Below, piece after piece: positions 61,995-64,000 of a stretch of DNA of 64,000 nucleotides (position 1 is the first letter of the stretch; every line of letters starts with the position of its first letter). Below the pieces are notes generated by a model that saw only the letters and a list, made by a program, of their open reading frames with translations, did not search any database and was not told the origin of the DNA. A program made the translations under genes and the position numbers. Source of the stretch: Olivibacter jilunii (lineage in GTDB: Bacteria; Bacteroidota; Bacteroidia; Sphingobacteriales; Sphingobacteriaceae); the NCBI RefSeq assembly GCF_900607235.1, contig NZ_LR027849.1, positions 930,001-994,000 of the forward strand, written 5' to 3'.

Positions 61995-62384
61995 CTAATG
62001 GGCAAAACCAAAAAAAATACTAAAACAGATTATTGCGATAACAAGTAGTGTAATTCCTACATAAAGATAGTCTTTCTCTAACAAGAAAGCCACTAACGAA
62101 AATATTATACGCAGAATTGGTGTTAAAAACAAGAGTAATATTCCCAGCAGGATTACATCATCGCCTCTTCCATGTGCCACCCCAATAAGTGTTTGCTTAG
62201 ATAATGTTAAGATATCTATGTCTTTCTCTATAAAGGTACCGTAGTGAATTGTTTCACGCTCATGATTGAACAGATAAATCAATCCACCCAAAGCGGCAAC
62301 ACCAAGCGCCGTCCAAACGCCGTATCGCAATAGATTTCCTATAACCAGCTGGATATCTCTATCTTTTACTTTCTCATTTTGCAT
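61995..62384 (-). CDS. DUF1634-family membrane protein
   Basis: 129 residues with three membrane segments (about 20-37, 75-95, 103-125). The first is YGVWTALGVAALGGLIYLF and the last LYVGITLLVIAIICFSIFFG. It matches DUF1634, a family regularly encoded beside TauE/SafE transporters. Function unknown; it may be an accessory subunit. The TauE/SafE gene begins 32 bases upstream on the same strand, so they form a two-gene operon. Confidence 0.87.
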   Translation of the reverse strand: MQNEKVKDRDIQLVIGNLLRYGVWTALGVAALGGLIYLFNHERETIHYGTFIEKDIDILTLSKQTLIGVAHGRGDDVILLGILLLFLTPILRIIFSLVAFLLEKDYLYVGITLLVIAIICFSIFFGFAH

Positions 62385-62416
62385 TCGTTATTGAATTAGA
62401 GCTTCCTCTCATCATA

Positions 62417-63250
62417 TTATATATTTCCGGCGGCGCCGTTATAAATCATGTTGAGTGCCAAAATAATGATGATAACGGCAAAAAACATTCTTAATTTTTT
62501 TGGGTTGGCCCTCAGTAGGACTTTAGCACCCGTCATAGCACCCAATAAAACACCTATTACCACCGGCATGCAAATATCCGGTTCGATATATCCTTTCTGC
62601 AAATAAATAACAGCACTGGCGGTAGCAGTGACTCCCATCATAAAGTTACTAGTGGTTGTTGACACCTTGAAAGGAATACGCATAATATTATCCATAGCGA
62701 TTACTTTAAAGGCACCGGATCCTATTCCAAGTAATCCCGAAAGCATACCCGCCAAACCCATCATGCTAAAACCGCCTATTACGTTTTTGGTTCCATAGGA
62801 GATAATCCCGGAAGTGCTGGGATAACTTGAAGGTAACTTTAATGCTAAAGCCAAGGAGCTTGAGGATTTCACATTGTGTTCTTCCTTTTTACGCAAAGAA
62901 TTTAACGCTGAAAATATAAGGGTACAACCAAATAGAATAGCGATTAAGCTGGTTGGTGCAATGGAGGCCAGCAAGGCTCCTCCCACAGCGCCTGCCGTTG
63001 TCGCTATTTCTAGAAACATTCCTAAGCGCATATTCGTGATCCCTTCTCTTACATAAGCTGCAGCTGATCCGGAAGATGTGGCAATGACCGAGACAAGAGC
63101 AGCGCCAATAGCATAATGTATATCAACACCCAATACTACTGTCAACAGCGGGATAATTACCACACCTCCACCAAGTCCGGTAAGCGATCCAATAAATCCA
63201 GCACAGCACGCCCCAAATAACAAGATGAGTGTAAAAGTTAAAACTGTCAT
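62417..63250 (-). CDS. TauE/SafE-family anion exporter
   Basis: 277 residues from the ATG at 63250 (MTVLTFTLILLFG). A TTG at 63271 is in frame but belongs to the promoter's -7 box. About eight membrane segments occur in two repeated halves. The half motifs are G-S-L-T-G-L-G-G-G-V-V-I-I-P in the first and GMLSGLLGIGSGAFKVIAMD in the second, as expected for the family. These proteins move sulfite, sulfoacetate or organic anions across the inner membrane. The substrate is not known. DUF1634 follows. Confidence 0.92.
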   Translation of the reverse strand: MTVLTFTLILLFGACCAGFIGSLTGLGGGVVIIPLLTVVLGVDIHYAIGAALVSVIATSSGSAAAYVREGITNMRLGMFLEIATTAGAVGGALLASIAPTSLIAILFGCTLIFSALNSLRKKEEHNVKSSSSLALALKLPSSYPSTSGIISYGTKNVIGGFSMMGLAGMLSGLLGIGSGAFKVIAMDNIMRIPFKVSTTTSNFMMGVTATASAVIYLQKGYIEPDICMPVVIGVLLGAMTGAKVLLRANPKKLRMFFAVIIIILALNMIYNGAAGNI

Positions 63251-63268
63251 TAATATGGTGTTTGGCTT

Positions 63269-63298
63269 CAAACTTAGCCAATTTGTGGGGATTATACA
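63269..63298 (-). promoter_or_regulatory. promoter of the TauE/DUF1634 operon
   Basis: On the minus strand TTG (CAA at 63296-63298), 19 bases, TAAGTTTG (CAAACTTA at 63269-63276). The ATG at 63250 is 18 bases beyond the box. Confidence 0.7.
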
Positions 63299-63381
63299 AT
63301 TAGATAGCCTAGTGTGGACGTTATTTTTAAAGCTTTTAAAAAAAATTTCCGTTTTTTGCTTATATTAACTATAATGGACTT

Positions 63382-64000
63382 ATGAAAATACTCCATACTG
63401 CCGATTGGCATTTAGGTAAGAGATTAGACAAGTATTCAAGGCTAGAGGAGCAGCGCGCTGTATTGGATGAGCTAATTGCCCTAGCAGATGAAGAGGAAAT
63501 AGATGTTGTGTTAGTCGCCGGAGACTTATTTGACGCTTTTAACCCGGCCGCTGAAGCCGTGGAACTTTTATATAGAAGTTTGAAAAGATTGGCAAAGAAT
63601 GGTGAACGAGTTGTTATCGCCATCGCTGGTAATCATGATTCGCCCGATAGAATAGATGCCCCCGATGTATTGGCTCGTGAATGCGGGATTGTGTTCGTCG
63701 GTTATCCACAGGCCACAATCGCTGTAGGTGAATTGTGTGGTGGCTTTTGTATTACTAAGAGTGAACCTGGCTTCCTCGAGATAAAGGTTCCGAAATACGA
63801 TTATCCGCTTCGTTTGCTGTTAATGCCTTACGCTAACGAATATCGATTGAGAACATTTTTGGGTGTGGATAATGAGGAGAAAGAATTGAGAAGTATTTTG
63901 GAAGCCCATTGGGAGCAGCTGGCAACAAAGTATTGCGACAAATTTGGCGTAAATATATTAACGGCACACCTCTTCGTTATGAAGAGGGGAGAAGTCCCCC
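63382..64000 (+). CDS. sbcD: exonuclease SbcCD subunit D (partial, 3' end missing)
   Basis: The frame opens at ATG 63382 and is still open at base 64000, so 206 of about 400 residues are present. The metallophosphoesterase motifs of SbcD/Mre11 are clear: ILHTADWHLGKRLD at the N-terminus, VVLVAGDLFDAFNP and IAIAGNHDSPDRIDAP. With SbcC it forms the complex that cleaves hairpins and processes DNA ends. sbcC is expected just beyond the window. The gene is divergent from the TauE operon with a 131-base spacer between the two ATGs. Confidence 0.95.
   Translation, partial: MKILHTADWHLGKRLDKYSRLEEQRAVLDELIALADEEEIDVVLVAGDLFDAFNPAAEAVELLYRSLKRLAKNGERVVIAIAGNHDSPDRIDAPDVLARECGIVFVGYPQATIAVGELCGGFCITKSEPGFLEIKVPKYDYPLRLLLMPYANEYRLRTFLGVDNEEKELRSILEAHWEQLATKYCDKFGVNILTAHLFVMKRGEVP

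Overview
The window is about 64 kb of bacterial chromosome from a member of the Bacteroidota, most likely the Sphingobacteriaceae (a Pedobacter / Sphingobacterium / Olivibacter type). Support comes from two SusC/SusD outer-membrane pairs, GldC, a type IX secretion C-terminal domain, a split transketolase, and promoters of the Bacteroidota form (TTG, about 20 bases, TAnnTTTG) in front of many genes with very short or no leader. No rRNA, tRNA, CRISPR array, insertion sequence, integrase or phage gene was found. Both ends are cut: the 3' end of dnaE enters at base 1 and sbcD leaves at base 64000.

Layout. 1-9.1 kb: dnaE end, trxA, a class III aminotransferase, an ECF sigma factor with two envelope partner genes, the two transketolase subunits, Bcp peroxiredoxin, an M23 peptidase and a fumarylacetoacetate-hydrolase-family enzyme. 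The leader of the last gene is three perfect tandem copies of a 59-bp unit. 9.4-20.3 kb: a minimal T9SS-tail protein, the potassium transporter Kup, an amino-acid permease, an AcpH-like protein, tyrS, a LuxE-like acyl-protein synthetase and a penicillin-acylase-family hydrolase. 20.7-28.2 kb: SusC/SusD, a small coiled-coil-like protein, a LacI-type regulator and a sugar MFS transporter. This is a compact sugar-uptake island with no glycoside hydrolase. 28.2-34.0 kb: ribE, a BadF-type (N-acetylglucosamine-kinase-like) protein, a NUDIX-derived regulator, then pfkA, a degenerate BadF paralogue and gapA as one tight operon. 34.1-41.3 kb: CutC, a glycosylasparaginase, three peptidoglycan or peptide-processing enzymes (NlpC/P60, M14, S66) and a dihydroorotase. 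41.4-53.0 kb: two DEAD-box RNA helicases flanking gldC, a second SusC/SusD pair, gpsA and gamma-glutamyltransferase. 53.3-64 kb: a DUF4397 lipoprotein, an ftsK-lolA-unknown-MBL run, a DUF3050 protein, a 1-Cys peroxiredoxin, a cold-shock protein with a long leader, a 2-hydroxyacid dehydrogenase, a DUF1634/TauE pair and sbcD.

Most of this is ordinary housekeeping chromosome, and I do not see a clearly undescribed multi-gene system. The most unusual items are: (i) the triplicated 59-bp leader, which creates two overlapping 20-codon leader ORFs in front of an enzyme gene; (ii) promoters placed so close to start codons that the TTG of the -7 box is in frame with the gene and imitates a start codon in at least three genes; (iii) a BadF paralogue that lost its phosphate-1 motif but is kept between pfkA and gapA; (iv) a NUDIX box with three signature residues changed, fused to a DNA-binding-type tail; (v) an ECF sigma operon whose membrane partner carries three copies of an F-x-x-P-x-x-Y-F-x-x-L motif; (vi) several palindrome-rich intergenic regions. 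All coordinates and motifs were read by eye. Family names rest on motif recognition, not on a database search.
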